This document shows, piece by piece, positions 44,531-54,768 of a stretch of 64,000 nucleotides of DNA (the first letter of the stretch is position 1; each line of letters starts with the position of its first letter). The DNA is taken from assembly GCA_905221615.1 (NCBI GenBank), contig CAJNDT010004868.1, positions 186,001-250,000 of the forward strand, read 5' to 3'. The DNA is from Symbiodinium sp. CCMP2592. Its lineage: Eukaryota > Sar > Dinophyceae > Suessiales > Symbiodiniaceae. Both the position numbers and the translations under genes were made by a program. Below the pieces are notes generated by a model. That model searched no databases. It was not told where the DNA came from and saw only the letters and a program-made list of their open reading frames with translations.

Positions 44531-45016
44531 AACGCTCATAAATCAATTGAAGATAAGTGTTTGCCCTCTCTCTCTCTCTGACATTGATTGTTTTATGTGT
44601 GCGCGTATCTGCTTGTTCTGCCTGTATCTATACCTATAGATGTATACATACATATGCATGTATATATGTATGTGCAAGTATATGTATGTATACATATACG
44701 TACATGCTGAAAGATCGCATACATGCGCAAGTACATAGGCACTTCTGGTGCATTGATATGTACGCATCCTATGCTGTTGTATGTTATGCTATATCATGCT
44801 TTGTTTTCCATATTATGTCAAACGAAGCACCGACTTCTGTAGGATTTGCCGCGAACCTTTGCAGCTCTTCCGCCGCTGAAGAATCCAGAAGATGAGGCAA
44901 TGGAGTGTTGAGGGTTTGGGGATCAGTTCGGGCTATGGTGTTGTCGCGTTTAAGGTTCCGGGTTGAATATTCAGGGTGTTAGCTTCGTGGCGTAAAGTGT
45001 GCGTGGTCTAGAATCA

Positions 45017-45110
45017 GAAGAACCCGCCGCATATGTGCGGAGCATTGAAGGAGTGCTGAAACAAGCACCGGAACTTTCTGCTGCTCTGGACTCTGGGCCC
45101 GGGCAAAGCG
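45017..45110 (+). other. Exon of unidentified gene
   Basis: Open phase after AATCAG reads EEPAAYVRSIEGVLKQAPEL and SAALDSGPGQ, then runs into a CCA/CGA triplet repeat (45137-45180), probably intron. Likely the same gene as 45294-45360. Confidence 0.5.
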
Positions 45111-45293
45111 ATGCTGTCACGACGACGATTGTACCGCCACCACCACCACGACCACCACCACCACAGCGACGACGACGGCTACTACTATGCTGCCCCTGCT
45201 GGCACTGCTAGCGCCACAACCTCAAGTAGACATACCAAAGCCTAAACTTGAAGACCGTAAAGCTTGAGACACTGGAGTCTCCATCTGCGTCAG

Positions 45294-45360
45294 GAATATC
45301 TCAAGCCGCTGCTAAAGCGAGTCCTAGCCGCCTACATCGAGAGAGGCGGGATGCACAGGC
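45294..45360 (+). other. Exon of unidentified gene
   Basis: Acceptor CTGCGTCAG, donor GTAGGG. Reads EYLKPLLKRVLAAYIERGGM, an amphipathic helix. If the donor is not used the frame continues (EPYIECRKALLY) to a stop at 45408. Confidence 0.5.
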
Positions 45361-45419
45361 GTAGGGGCCCGGAGCCCTACATAGAGTGCCGCAAAGCCCT
45401 TTTGTATTGAGGATCATAA

Positions 45420-46590
45420 TATACGTCCCCAACTTACAATCCCATAGAGTGCAGCAAGTACTGTTACCCGTATATACCGCGAGTACAGCAGTAGAAGAGG
45501 ATGATGTCAGGCCAACCAAAGAGCCCAAACTCGAGACCTGGAGCCCTCAACCCGACAGCCCTGAAGTCTCGACTCTAGACCCGGAAACGTGCGGAAAAGG
45601 AAGACAAACTAATTGAAACTGAAGTTAAATCATAAATACATTAGGTCTTGGATGCTAAGAATCTGAACCCGAAGCCCGAAACCCAGAGCCCTAAACCCTT
45701 GACTGCCGAGAGTGCCACTGACCATTTACATCGGCGCTCGAGGCTTCCCGGCCAAGCGTCTCTAGCGAACGGTGAGGGGTTAGGGTTTTGTGATTATTGC
45801 TTCGAAGACAGGTAGGTATTCGGGGTAACCCAAAATGGTTGGGATCCCAGTAGACCAGATCCTGTTAACCTTAGTTGCTTGGGCGTTTGAGAAAACCATG
45901 CTGATGCGAGCGCACGATAAGCAGGTGCGCCCCAATTTTTAAACAAGCACACAGCCGCCTCACTCACACTGTAGACAGCTCAAAGCCTCTAAACCCTGAG
46001 CTCCAAACGCGCTGAACCATAAACCAGGCACTACCCAAAGGCCCTAAAGTAGTTCCTTTGTGGGGTTCATTAGAATCCTAGAAGGTACTCCCAAAAAGGA
46101 GCTACTTTCGGACCTCTGGGTACACCCTAGGCCGGGCCCCGAACCTGCAAAAAGCCTCAGCCCTGGGTCGCATCGTTCCAGGTCGAGCGGTAGGTGCCGC
46201 ATCCCGGGCCGGGATCTTGGAGGTCGAAGCTTAAAGAAACAACAATAAGCAATAATAATAATCCCTTAGGGATTAGTATATTCATAATAGTAATAGTACA
46301 ATTATAGCAATAGTGAATAAGAGTATATTCATAATGGTAATAGTAGTTATAGTAATAGTGAGTGTTCTCTCTTCGGTCTTTGTTTTGCTCTTGGTAGTGC
46401 ATCTTATGGGGTTTGTAGTGAGCTTATGGGGCTTTATATCCCTACATGGCAGTTTTTTGTCGACGCTTCTACATGAACATGAATGTACAGTTGGGATTAC
46501 ATTACATGGGTGTGATAAGGCTTCTCCATGTGTTTTGGGTGAGTTTTGGTCGTTGTTTTGAGATTCGGTTCACGGTTTACAGTTTCAGGT
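45420..46590. other. Unassigned sequence with one short tandem duplication
   Basis: A duplicated segment around 46265-46365 (AGTATATTCATAATxGTAAT twice) and scattered CCCTAAA-like words. No convincing exon apart from those listed. Confidence 0.45.
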
Positions 46591-46594
46591 TCAG

Positions 46595-46639
46595 GGAGCG
46601 GACATTCTGAAGTCAGCATCGCAAGTAGGCTCAAGGAAG
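46595..46639 (+). other. 45-nt exon of unidentified gene
   Basis: Acceptor GGTTCAG, donor GTATGA, phase 0: GADILKSASQVGSRK. Unidentified; may belong with the frame at 47414-47620. Confidence 0.4.
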
Positions 46640-47413
46640 GTATGAAACACTGTCGACTTCGCGAGGCATGCTGCGCTGAATCGTAAGAAGCCGTGAGATG
46701 TTGTTGCAGGCTCATACACTCATCGTCATGATGCGAACGAAGACAACAGCAGCAGCGGCAATGGCAGTGCTCTGACAGTAGTAGGAACTGTGCGAATAAG
46801 GGCTTGCTGATGGTTCAGCTCTCTCGGCCGCCGTATGAGAGATGTATGAGAGGGAGCCAGGGTACCAGCATGTCTCAGAGGTTGCCGCCAAGAGTGTTTT
46901 CAATGAACTACATTTCGTTCGATAGCACAGAAAGAATACGGTACAAAGCTAGACATAGATAGGTTAGTAGATAGATCGACAGACAGAGAGACGACAGTAT
47001 GCCATACAGGCTAGTTACGAGATGCTAGCACGCAGACCGCTGAGTAAGGCCAACGGTGTTGCAGCCTTCTCCATGGCTGTCACGACGGCTCGGTGCGCTC
47101 CTGCCCGAACTCCTGCCCGGCACCAGGGTTCCCACTGTGCAAATAGCGTAGCCGCTCTGTTGCATTTGTAAGCTTGCTATGCTTTCGGACTTAAAAGCGC
47201 AACTCATATGTTACGCAACGCAAAGGTATTTGTGCATGTTTATGTTTCTGTATAGCTATGTGTACCCACTGAATTGAAAGCGCAGCCTGGAGGGCTTTTC
47301 GTTCAGTTGCACATGAAGCACTCTGAATCGGCTGCTGTGATTGCGGCATTGGCCATTTCGGGCTCTCAACGCGCAGCTTTCCCTTCTCCTCTCTCCTACC
47401 GGGACTCCTAACC

Positions 47414-47620
47414 TTGTCCCAGTCGCACCCGCCGCAGCGACAACCAGCTGACCAGTTCGCATCTGTAAGCTCTATGATTTTCTCCTTGCAGAGCAGGGTT
47501 GCTTGTGGCAGCGATTCTGACTTCATCTCTCGAACACTGTGCGGTGCCGGCAGCATGCTGCCGCCGTTGGTGGCGATCAGCCGCGGTGGTCACGGCCTGC
47601 CGGGTTTGGGACTGTCTTGA
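47414..47620 (+). CDS. Terminal exon or short coding segment, unidentified
   Basis: A frame of 68 codons to TGA 47618-47620 reads SRVACGSDSDFISRTLCGAG and SMLPPLVAISRGGHGLPGLG at its end, convincingly protein-like and Gly-rich, as in an enzyme active-site region, but no family is recognised. An internal GTAAGC...TTGCAG of 27 nt (47465-47491) keeps the frame, so it could be either coding or a very small intron. The complementary strand is open in parts and is treated as shadow. Confidence 0.5.
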   Translation: MSQSHPPQRQPADQFASVSSMIFSLQSRVACGSDSDFISRTLCGAGSMLPPLVAISRGGHGLPGLGLS

Positions 47621-47893
47621 TTAGGACCGCAAAGTCTACAGCAGTAAGCAGTGCTTTTGTCAGCTGCTGCAGCCGGGATGTGCGTCTTGTTGAGACATGT
47701 TCCGCAAGGCCAACCGAACAAGGATGCCGAGGCCACCAGCATGTAGTGTGAAGTTGGATGGAATGCTATGTCCACAACGGTACTGTCTTACATGTACCGA
47801 CTCGCAGTCGTCTTGTTGCGATAGCCTGTCGCTCTAGTGCTGATATGCATCTTTGGCCTCAGTGCTGTGCGAGAGGACTCTGCCAGTCCCTAC

Positions 47894-48125
47894 CTATAGT
47901 CTCCATTGTAGCTCCTTTTAGGTTAGCCAATTTTATGGTTAGGATCCTATAATAGAGTTTTTGGTTAACCAATTTTTCTGGTCAGGATCCTATACAGAGC
48001 TTTTGGTTAACCAATTTTATGGTTAGGATCCTATAATAGAGTTTTTGGTTAACCAATTTTATGGTTAGGATCCTATAATAGAGTTTTTGGTTAACCAAAA
48101 AAAGGAACTACAATGGAGACTATAG
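47894..48125. mobile_element. MITE-like element, copy 1
   Basis: Terminal inverted repeats CTATAGTCTCCATTGTAG(C/T)TCC and complement, about 23 bp or longer. The inside is a tandem array of about four units of roughly 42 bp containing GGTTAGGATCCTATAATAGA and TTTTTGGTTAACCA. No coding capacity. It lies immediately upstream of the CCCTAAA tract that leads to the exon at 48181, so it appears intronic. Non-autonomous DNA transposon or introner-like element; the target duplication is unclear (TAC/GTA flanks). Confidence 0.85.
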
Positions 48126-48180
48126 GTAAACCCTAAACCCTAAACCCCTAAACCCTAAACCCTAAGCCCGGACCTTCCAG

Positions 48181-48670
48181 GCGATTGCCGCCAAGAAGCC
48201 GGTCGTCCCGGACCGCTTTGCAGAGAAGGCCGCCAACTTCAAGGCAGCGGTCGACTCTGTGGTTTAGGGTTTAGGGTTTAGGGACGTGCCGTGGACAGGA
48301 AGCATGCTCTGGCATTTGGCTGCGATCCGCAATGAGATAGGGGACATGATGCGACATGTATTGCGAGTATGCGAGGCATGTGGTTCAATGTTGCTTCGCT
48401 CATGACCCTTGCTACTAGACTGGTCTTCGTCCTCATCAGAATGTATCTATAGTCTCCATTGTAGTTCCTTTTTTTGGTTTAACCAAATATATACTTAGGA
48501 TGCTATAAGGTAACCCCAAAAAGGAACTACAACGGAGACTATAGGTAGAGGACGAAACTAGATGCGACAGATCCGGTGTCCCAAACTGCGCCCCCACCAT
48601 CGAACCTCAGGCAGCGGTGGAGGGCAGCAAGCTGAGCATCGAACGCGACGCCTGGACCAAGAAGAGCCGT
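48181..48670 (+). other. Two adjoining exons of an unidentified gene
   Basis: Exon 48181-48261 (acceptor CTTCCAG, donor GTTTAGGG) reads IAAKKPVVPDRFAEKAANFK and AAVDSV. Exon 48611-~48669 (acceptor CCTCAG, donor probably GTAGAA) reads AAVEGSKLSIERDAWTKKS. Both are phase 0, so they join. The intron between starts with GTTTAGGGTTTAGGG and contains MITE copy 2. Basic, Ala/Lys-rich, possibly helical; not identified. Confidence 0.5.
48447..48544. mobile_element. MITE-like element, copy 2
   Basis: 98 bp with the same CTATAGTCTCCATTGTAGTT / AACTACAACGGAGACTATAG ends as copy 1, but with only one short internal unit (TTTAACCAAATATATACTTA). It lies within the intron between the exons at 48261 and 48611. 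Confidence 0.9.
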
Positions 48671-48703
48671 AGAAAGACTAATGTGGTCTCCTGATTATTA
48701 AAC

Positions 48704-48719
48704 CCCCCCCCCCCCCCCA
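48704..48719. repeat. C homopolymer
   Basis: A run of about 16 C in which assembly length is unreliable. Confidence 0.9.
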
Positions 48720-48817
48720 AACAAGTCCAGTCCCTGTAATATTAACGGGGGGTCCGCATATCTCTGACCTGAAGTTGTTTGGGGGGTCCGGGGTCGAAGT
48801 TGTTTGGGGGCCGGGGG

Positions 48818-48912
48818 TAGTACAGTAGTACAGTAGTACATTAGTACAGTAGTACAGTAGTAGTACAGTAGTACAGTAGTACAGTAGTACAGTAGTACAG
48901 TAGTAGTATAGT
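48818..48912. repeat. (ACAGTAGT)n minisatellite
   Basis: Octamer ACAGTAGT repeated about ten times with small variants, between the C/G-rich block and the start of the CTCT-rich domain. Confidence 0.9.
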
Positions 48913-49087
48913 AGCAGATTTTTGCAGCCCTCTTCGCTCCAGCAGCCCTCTTGCTCCGCTCTTTTCGCAACCTTCGACTCTCAACTCCGTTGGCATACTG
49001 TTCTCTTTGGAAGCCTCTAGTTCTGAAAGCGAAAATACTCAATCTCTTGGGTTGGACTTTTCACTATTCCGAGGACCTCTGGGAAGC

Positions 49088-50468
49088 ATGGCAGCTGTGA
49101 CTTTGGCCTCGGCGGAGGAGTCTCTAGGCAGCTCTAATTACCCTAATTAAACCCTAAACCCTGGCAAAACTCTTGATTTTCCCAACCTCTAATTAAGGAA
49201 GCTCTTCGATGCTCTGAAGCTCTACGATCGGCGCAAAGACAGCATCGGCTGGGCTCGCAGAAGCCTCGTGTCCACGAGGGCCATCCTCTGGAGGCTGTGG
49301 GCTCTTGGTGCTAATGAAAGCGAAGCACACTCTAATTAATTAAACCCGAAACGAATCCCCGAAGGTGGATCTCTCAAGTCCTGGCTCTGGTCCACTCTGT
49401 GCCTGGCTCTGACGAGACTACCTTTGTGGCCCTCTGTGTCCTAGCTTCAATCCAGGAACCTCTATTTCACCTAAAACACTAATTAATTACACCCTAAACC
49501 CTAAACTCTAAACCCTCAACCCTAATCCTATCTAATTAACCCAAACTCTAAAGCATGTCCCAGGCATCTCTGTGACCTGGCAGCTCTCCGTTCAGCTCAT
49601 CTACAGCCAGATCTCTTTCGATGCGGACAGACTCTAATGGTGAATTAATGCCTTAACCTCTCTAAGGAAACCCTAAGTAACTAAGTAAGTAGCAGAGCCC
49701 CAAACCCCAATTGCTCTCTAATTGCGTGCAGGATGATGCTCTGGACCCGGACATGATCTGCGAAGTTTCTCTCAACATCCGGTGGCTCTGGGATGAGTGC
49801 TTTGGCAATGTTTGGTGTCTTTCCTTCTGGTCCATTTTCTTTAACTAATTAATTAACTAGTGCAGTGCAGCCTCTGAGGTCCAAGCTGGTGCGGCGGGCG
49901 GATGTGGAGGAGGTTTTTGCCAACTCTGCACACGCCCGCTGGCTCTTCTGTCGAGAGCAGGAAACTCTGGCCCACTTGGTGTACCACTCTGAGCCTCTAG
50001 TTTGCAGTGATTAATTAATTAGGTTGGGTTTAGTCTTTGGGGTTCAAGGTTGAAGTGTTTGTGGGGTTTGGGGTTTAGGGTTGTGCTAGTTAATTAATTT
50101 CATTCGCACTCTCATCGGGGTGCCTCTGGCAGGCACGCCCGGTTCTCTGGCTTCTCCTGGCCGTCTCTGGTGCACTCTGTATCTGGCCTGCAAACCTCCC
50201 CCTTAAACCCTAAACCCTAAACCCTAAATCCCGAATTAAACCTTAATTAATTAGACTCTCATTAAATAGCCTTCAGGCCGAGCTGCTTCGCTCTGACACT
50301 TTGGCGAAAGCTCTGAAGCAGATGGCTGCGCCGGATCGCTATCCTGCCCGCGGAGGCTCTGAGGGCTCTGAGCAGCCGCCTCCCTCTGACAATGTGAACT
50401 CTACGGCGGCTGCGACGGCTGGGCCGGCCTCTGAGACGGATGCTCTGGCCGCTGTGGCGGAGGAGTGA
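49088..50468 (+). CDS. CTCT-domain gene 1, about eight small exons, unknown protein
   Basis: Candidate exons: 49088-~49135 (ATG, MAAVTLASAEESLG), 49202-49315 (LFDALKLYDRRKDSIGWARR), 49379-49455 (LALVHSVPGSDETTFVALCV), 49564-~49625 (frame unsure), 49732-49809 (DDALDPDMICEVSLNIRWLW), 49871-49999 (LRSKLVRRADVEEVFANSAH), 50133-50189, 50277-50468 (ELLRSDTLAKALKQMAAPDR, stop TGA 50466-50468). Exons 5, 6, 7 and 8 are all phase 0 and join. Introns are 60-150 bp, rich in TAATTAATTAA and CCCTAAA, with GA donors (49316, 49456) and a GC donor (50190). Roughly 230 residues, helical, with a Ser/Pro/Ala-rich tail. No family recognised. CTCT occurs about every 20 bases. Confidence 0.55.
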
Positions 50469-50469
50469 G

Positions 50470-51100
50470 CTCTTCGGCAGAAAGTCTCTCTTTTGTGGCT
50501 CGCTCTCTTTTTTTAAAAAAATTAATTACTCCTAAACCCTCACATCCGAGGCTTAGAGAGGCCTCTCCGTGGATCTCTCTGATACTTGGCTCTTTATTTA
50601 ATTAACAAACCCACCACCCTAATTAATTAATCAAAGCCTAAACACCCAAACCCTAATTAAAGCCCAAACTCTAAACTTACCCAAACCCTTAATTAATGCC
50701 TCGAATCTCTCAAACACTAAACCTCAAACTCTAAACTTAGCCAAACCCTTACTGCCTTAAATCTCTCTAAATTCAACCCCCAGACTCTAAGCTTACCCAA
50801 AGCCTTAATTAATGCCCGAAAACTCTCAAGCCCTAAATCCCAAACTCTATGCGAGGCATTGGGGTGGAGCCTCTGTGCCTCGATTTTGGCGACGCTTGGC
50901 TCTGGTTTTAGGGTTTCGGGGTTTAGGGTGAAGGGGTTCCAGGGTTTGGGGTTCGTAATTAAATAGGTTTCGGGTTTTTCCTAATTAATTAAGCCCTATG
51001 TAGCTAAGGCTTGTACCCGTCTTAAACCTAAAACCTCAAAACCCTAATTAACCCTAAACCCTAAACCGTGGCTCTACACCCTAACTAAACCTTAAACCCT
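50470..51100. other. Spacer within the CTCT domain
   Basis: TTAATTAATTA and CCCTAAA-type words alternate with isolated CTCT words. One exon-like patch near 50848-50905 (reading with GGAGCCTCTG). No stable frame. Confidence 0.5.
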
Positions 51101-51104
51101 CTAA

Positions 51105-51762
51105 ATGCGAGGAGCTCTTTTGGCAGCCTTGGCTCTCGTCCGGCAGCACTCTATGCTGCTCGACGATTTTCTACTACATATATATATATATGATAATATT
51201 TATGTATATATAATTAGAACAATAATAGCAATAATAATGGTAATAATAATAATAATAAAGATAGCCATATACACATATATATATATATTTATTTATATAT
51301 TTATTTATTTGTACTTATATTTACATACTCCCATCCCAGGCTTCGATGAGCCGGGCTCTACATGATCGAGAGCTCGCAGATGGAGCTGGTTTTTTAACTC
51401 TAAGCCCTAAATACTAATCCTTAAACCCGAAACCCTTACCTTTACTTCGAGCCTAAACCCTAAACTCTAAAACCCTTAGACCTGAACTCTCAGGTAATCA
51501 ACCCAAACCCTAAACCCCCCTAAACCCTAAACCCTTACAGGCCTTACCTTTACCTTCGAGCCTAAACCCTAGACTCTAGAACCTTAAAACCTCTCCACTC
51601 TGCTAGAGCTTCTCTCTGGAACTGTCGTCCGAGCGACTCTCTGCTTGGCTCTGCAAAAGAGGTGTCTCTTTTCTGCTTTGGGGTTTACGGTTTGATTAGG
51701 GTTTAGTTTCTAGTTGTTTTCGCACAAACACACATTCTCTCTCTCTCTGTCTCTCTCTCTCG

Positions 51763-51815
<53 letters not shown>

Positions 51816-53135
51816 ACTCTGTTTTGTGGAGAACATTCAGCCCGGGAGCTCTTTTGCTCTGAGCATCTCGGCCTCTTGCTTGGAAACATGGAGACCGTCT
51901 CTCGCAGTGTCTCTGTGAACCAGTGCCTCAGTTCGCATTTCACATTGGCTCTGATGTCCCTGATAATTAAATCTCCTGATTGCATCACGACGGACTCAGG
52001 TATGTTTCGCTCCTCTGCATCAGCAGACTCTTCTTGGAGGACGATGCAGACATCGCCTCTCTGATCGGAGAACTCTTGGGCCTGCCTCTCCAAGATTGCT
52101 CTTGGTGCCTCCCGGACGGCATGAGGTTCTCTCCGGAGGTCTCTTGTTTCAGCTCTGAGAGGTGGACTCTTCAGGGATGGGTGATCCGACGCAGAGATCT
52201 CTCTGTTGGGGACCTCCTCTTGTTGGAGGGCGGTCGCGGTTGGTGGCCTCTGACAGAGGAGGATCTCGAGGATCTGGGAAACTCTCTGCCTGGCTCTCAG
52301 ACACACTCTGAAGCTTCTGAGCACCACTCTGATCATGATGAGCATCACTCTGATGATTGGGAGATGTTAGTTCCTCTCCCTGCCTCGCCCGAAGCGGCTT
52401 GAGCTCTTGCGAGAAGAAAAGGGCGATGCTCTGGACTCGAATCCCCAACATCTTAAACCCTTAATCTTCTCCGTTTCTGTTTCTCTGGCTTCGTGTTGGC
52501 TTCGTCTCCTTTGGTAGCTTTTCTCTTTTGTTTTGGAGACTCTAGTTGCAAGCCCTCGATTGGGATTGCTTGAGTCTGCCCTGGAGGATCAGCTCTGGCT
52601 TCTCTCATCGCAAGCTTCTCCACCGGAGGCGGGAGGAAACCTAAACTTTAAACCTCTTTTCTGGATTCATGACACTCACATCGGTCCGGAGGCTCTGCAG
52701 CTGCACCGGCCTCTGCTTCGGCAAGCACCTCTGCTGAGCCATCGGCTTCTGCCTCGACGAGCACCTCTGCCCAGCCACCGGCCTCTACATGATCCTCTGT
52801 GCTGTCTCAGCTTTTATCTTCGGGGTCTAAAGCTTCGGGTTCTTAGCTCTCACTTGTTTCTTCAGGCTGCACACAGCGCGCTCTGTCGATTCATTCATGT
52901 CTGCAGTGGCTCTTCGAAGCAAGAGCTGCTTCTCTCGATACATGCATGTCTGCAGTGACCGACTCTTTCGAAGGAAGGATCGCCTGTTCGCAAAATGAAG
53001 GGATCGTGGTCTCTCTGATGTGTGATGCAGGAGCTATCGAAGGATCTCTGCCTTGAGGGAAGTCTGTCAGCTGTTTTCTTAACAGATCTCGAACTCTTCG
53101 CAGTTCTTCGTGGCTCTAAGAGACGGCAGCTCTAG
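51105..53135 (+). CDS. CTCT-domain gene 2 region, multi-exon, unknown protein(s)
   Basis: Exon candidates: 51105-~51172 (ATG, MRGALLAALALVRQHSMLLD), 51340-51388 (ASMSRALHDRELADGA), 51606-~51659, 51888-51999 (METVSRSVSVNQCLSSHF; donor GTATGT), 52024-52402 (ADIASLIGELLGLPLQDCSW ... His/Ser/Asp-rich tail, stop TGA), ~52685-52792 (Ser/Ala/Thr-rich, stop), 53031-53135 (ELSKDLCLEGSLSAVFLTDL, stop TAG). The junction 51999/52024 is out of phase by one or more bases as drawn, so either the splice site is different or the copy is damaged. Several stops imply alternative ends or more than one gene. The CTCT codon-pair pattern is as strong as in gene 3. Confidence 0.4.
51180..51320. repeat. AT-rich (TATATA / AATAAT / TTTA) simple-sequence tract
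   Basis: Almost pure A/T tract lying between the exon candidates at 51172 and 51340; probably intron 1 of gene 2. Confidence 0.85.
51735..51812. repeat. (CT)n microsatellite inside the CTCT domain
   Basis: Long CT dinucleotide run with TG and CG interruptions. It is the only uninterrupted CT array in the domain and could have seeded or resulted from the CTCT enrichment. Confidence 0.95.
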
Positions 53136-53236
53136 GGAGCTGGGAGCACGATGGACCCTGCTGTCGAGGACTGAAGCTTCCAAAAGAGGTTTAATTAACT
53201 ACAACACAGCCTCTAGATCTTTCTGCATAGAAGCCT

Positions 53237-54690
53237 AAATGCTTTGAATACAGCAAGGGATTCTGGTTTGCTGTTCTGGAGGCCCCCGGCAGGCCGCTGC
53301 ACTATTGAGGGGACCTTTTCATCCGAACTATTGCGGGGTGGGCAGCTATCGTATACTACCCCTTAGAAAAGTTGTTGGGATGGCTTTTTTAATAAGGGGT
53401 TTATATAAGAAACCTATAGATCTGGCAGCCGTGCAAAACCAGAGTTTGGAGCTTTGGCCTGAATCCCTGAAGGCTGGAGACTTGAGGTTTCTATATAGAA
53501 GCCTTATGGTTTTGAATACAGCAAGGGATTCTGGTTTGCTGTTCTGGAGGCCCCCGGCAGGCCGCTGCACTATTGAGGGGACCTTTTCATCCGAACTATT
53601 GTGGGGTGGGCAGCTATCGTATACTACCCCTTAGAAAAGTTGTTGGGGTGGCTTTTTTAATAAGGGGTTTATATAAGAAACCTATAGATCTGGCAGCCGT
53701 GCAAAACCAGAGTTTGGAGCTTTGGCCTGAATCCCTGAAGGCTGGAGACTTGAGGTTTCTATATAGAAGCCTTATGGTTTTGAATACAGCAAGGGATTCT
53801 GGTTTGCTGTTCTGGAGGCCCCCGGCAGGCCGCTGCACTATTGAGGGGACCTTTTCATCCGAACTATTGTGGGGTGGGCAGCTATCGTATACTACCCCTT
53901 AGAAAAGTTGTTGGGATGGCTTTTTTAATAAGGGGTTTATATAAGAAACCTATAGATCTGGCAGCCGTGCAAAACCAGAGTTTGGAGCTTTGGCCTGAAT
54001 CCCTGAAGGCTGGAGACTTGAGGTTTCTATATAGAAGCCTTATGGTTTTGAATACAGCAAGGGATTCTGGTTTGCTGTTCTGGAGGCCCCCGGCAGGCCG
54101 CTGCACTATTGAGGGGACCTTTTCATCCGAACTATTGTGGGGTGGGCAGCTATCGTATACTACCCCTTAGAAAAGTTGTTGGGATGGCTTTTTTAATAAG
54201 GGGTTTATATAAGAAACCTATAGATCTGGCAGCCGTGCAAAACCAGAGTTGGAGCTTTGGCCTGAATCCCTGAAGGCTGGAGACTTGAGGTTTCTATATA
54301 GAAGCCTTATGGTTTTGAATACAGCAAGGGATTCTGGTTTGCTGTTCTGGAGGCCCCCGGCAGGCCGCTGCACTATTGAGGGGACCTTTTCATCCGAACT
54401 ATTGTGGGGTGGGCAGCTATCGTATACTACCCCTTAGAAAAGTTGTTGGGATGGCTTTTTTAATAAGGGGTTTATATAAGAAACCTATAGATCTGGCAGC
54501 CGTGCAAAACCAGAGTTGGAGCTTTGGCCTGAATCCCTGAAGGCTGGAGACTTGAGGTTTCTATATAGAAGCCTTATGGTTTTGAATACAGCAAGGGATT
54601 CTGGTTTGCTGTTCTGGAGGCCCCCGGCAGGCCGTTGCACTATTGAGGGGACCTTTTCATCCGAACTATTGTGGGGCGGGCAGCTTTTTG
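53237..54690 (+). repeat. 268-bp tandem array, about 5.4 near-identical copies
   Basis: The word AATACAGCAAGGGATTCTGG recurs at intervals of 268, 268, 268, 267 and 267 bp from about 53242. Units differ by only one or two bases (GCGGGG/GTGGGG, GGGATG/GGGGTG, GAGTTTGG/GAGTTGG). Each unit contains CTATTGAGGGGACCTTTT, a GGCCCCCGGCAGGCC GC-rich patch, and GTTTATATAAGAAACC near TTTCTATATAGAAGCC. Because 268 is not a multiple of three, the 109-codon frame in each unit ends with the unit; the 74-codon frame on the other strand repeats likewise. These are not regarded as genes. The array lies directly before the transposase-protease gene. Confidence 0.95.
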
Positions 54691-54768
54691 TTTTTGGTGG
54701 TTTGGGGCTTAATGACGGAATTGAAATCCTAAATCCGACACCCTCTTTCTTTCAAGTCGCAAGTGCAG

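Noticed and set aside
53305-54170. Repeated 109-codon frames in the 268-bp units as a multigene family
   Set aside because: Unit length is not a multiple of three, each frame ends at the unit edge in CCCTTAG, a minus-strand frame is equally repeated, and no family or codon pattern supports coding.
53237-54690. CRISPR-like or prokaryotic repeat array
   Set aside because: Units of 268 bp are identical throughout with no variable spacers, and the context is eukaryotic.
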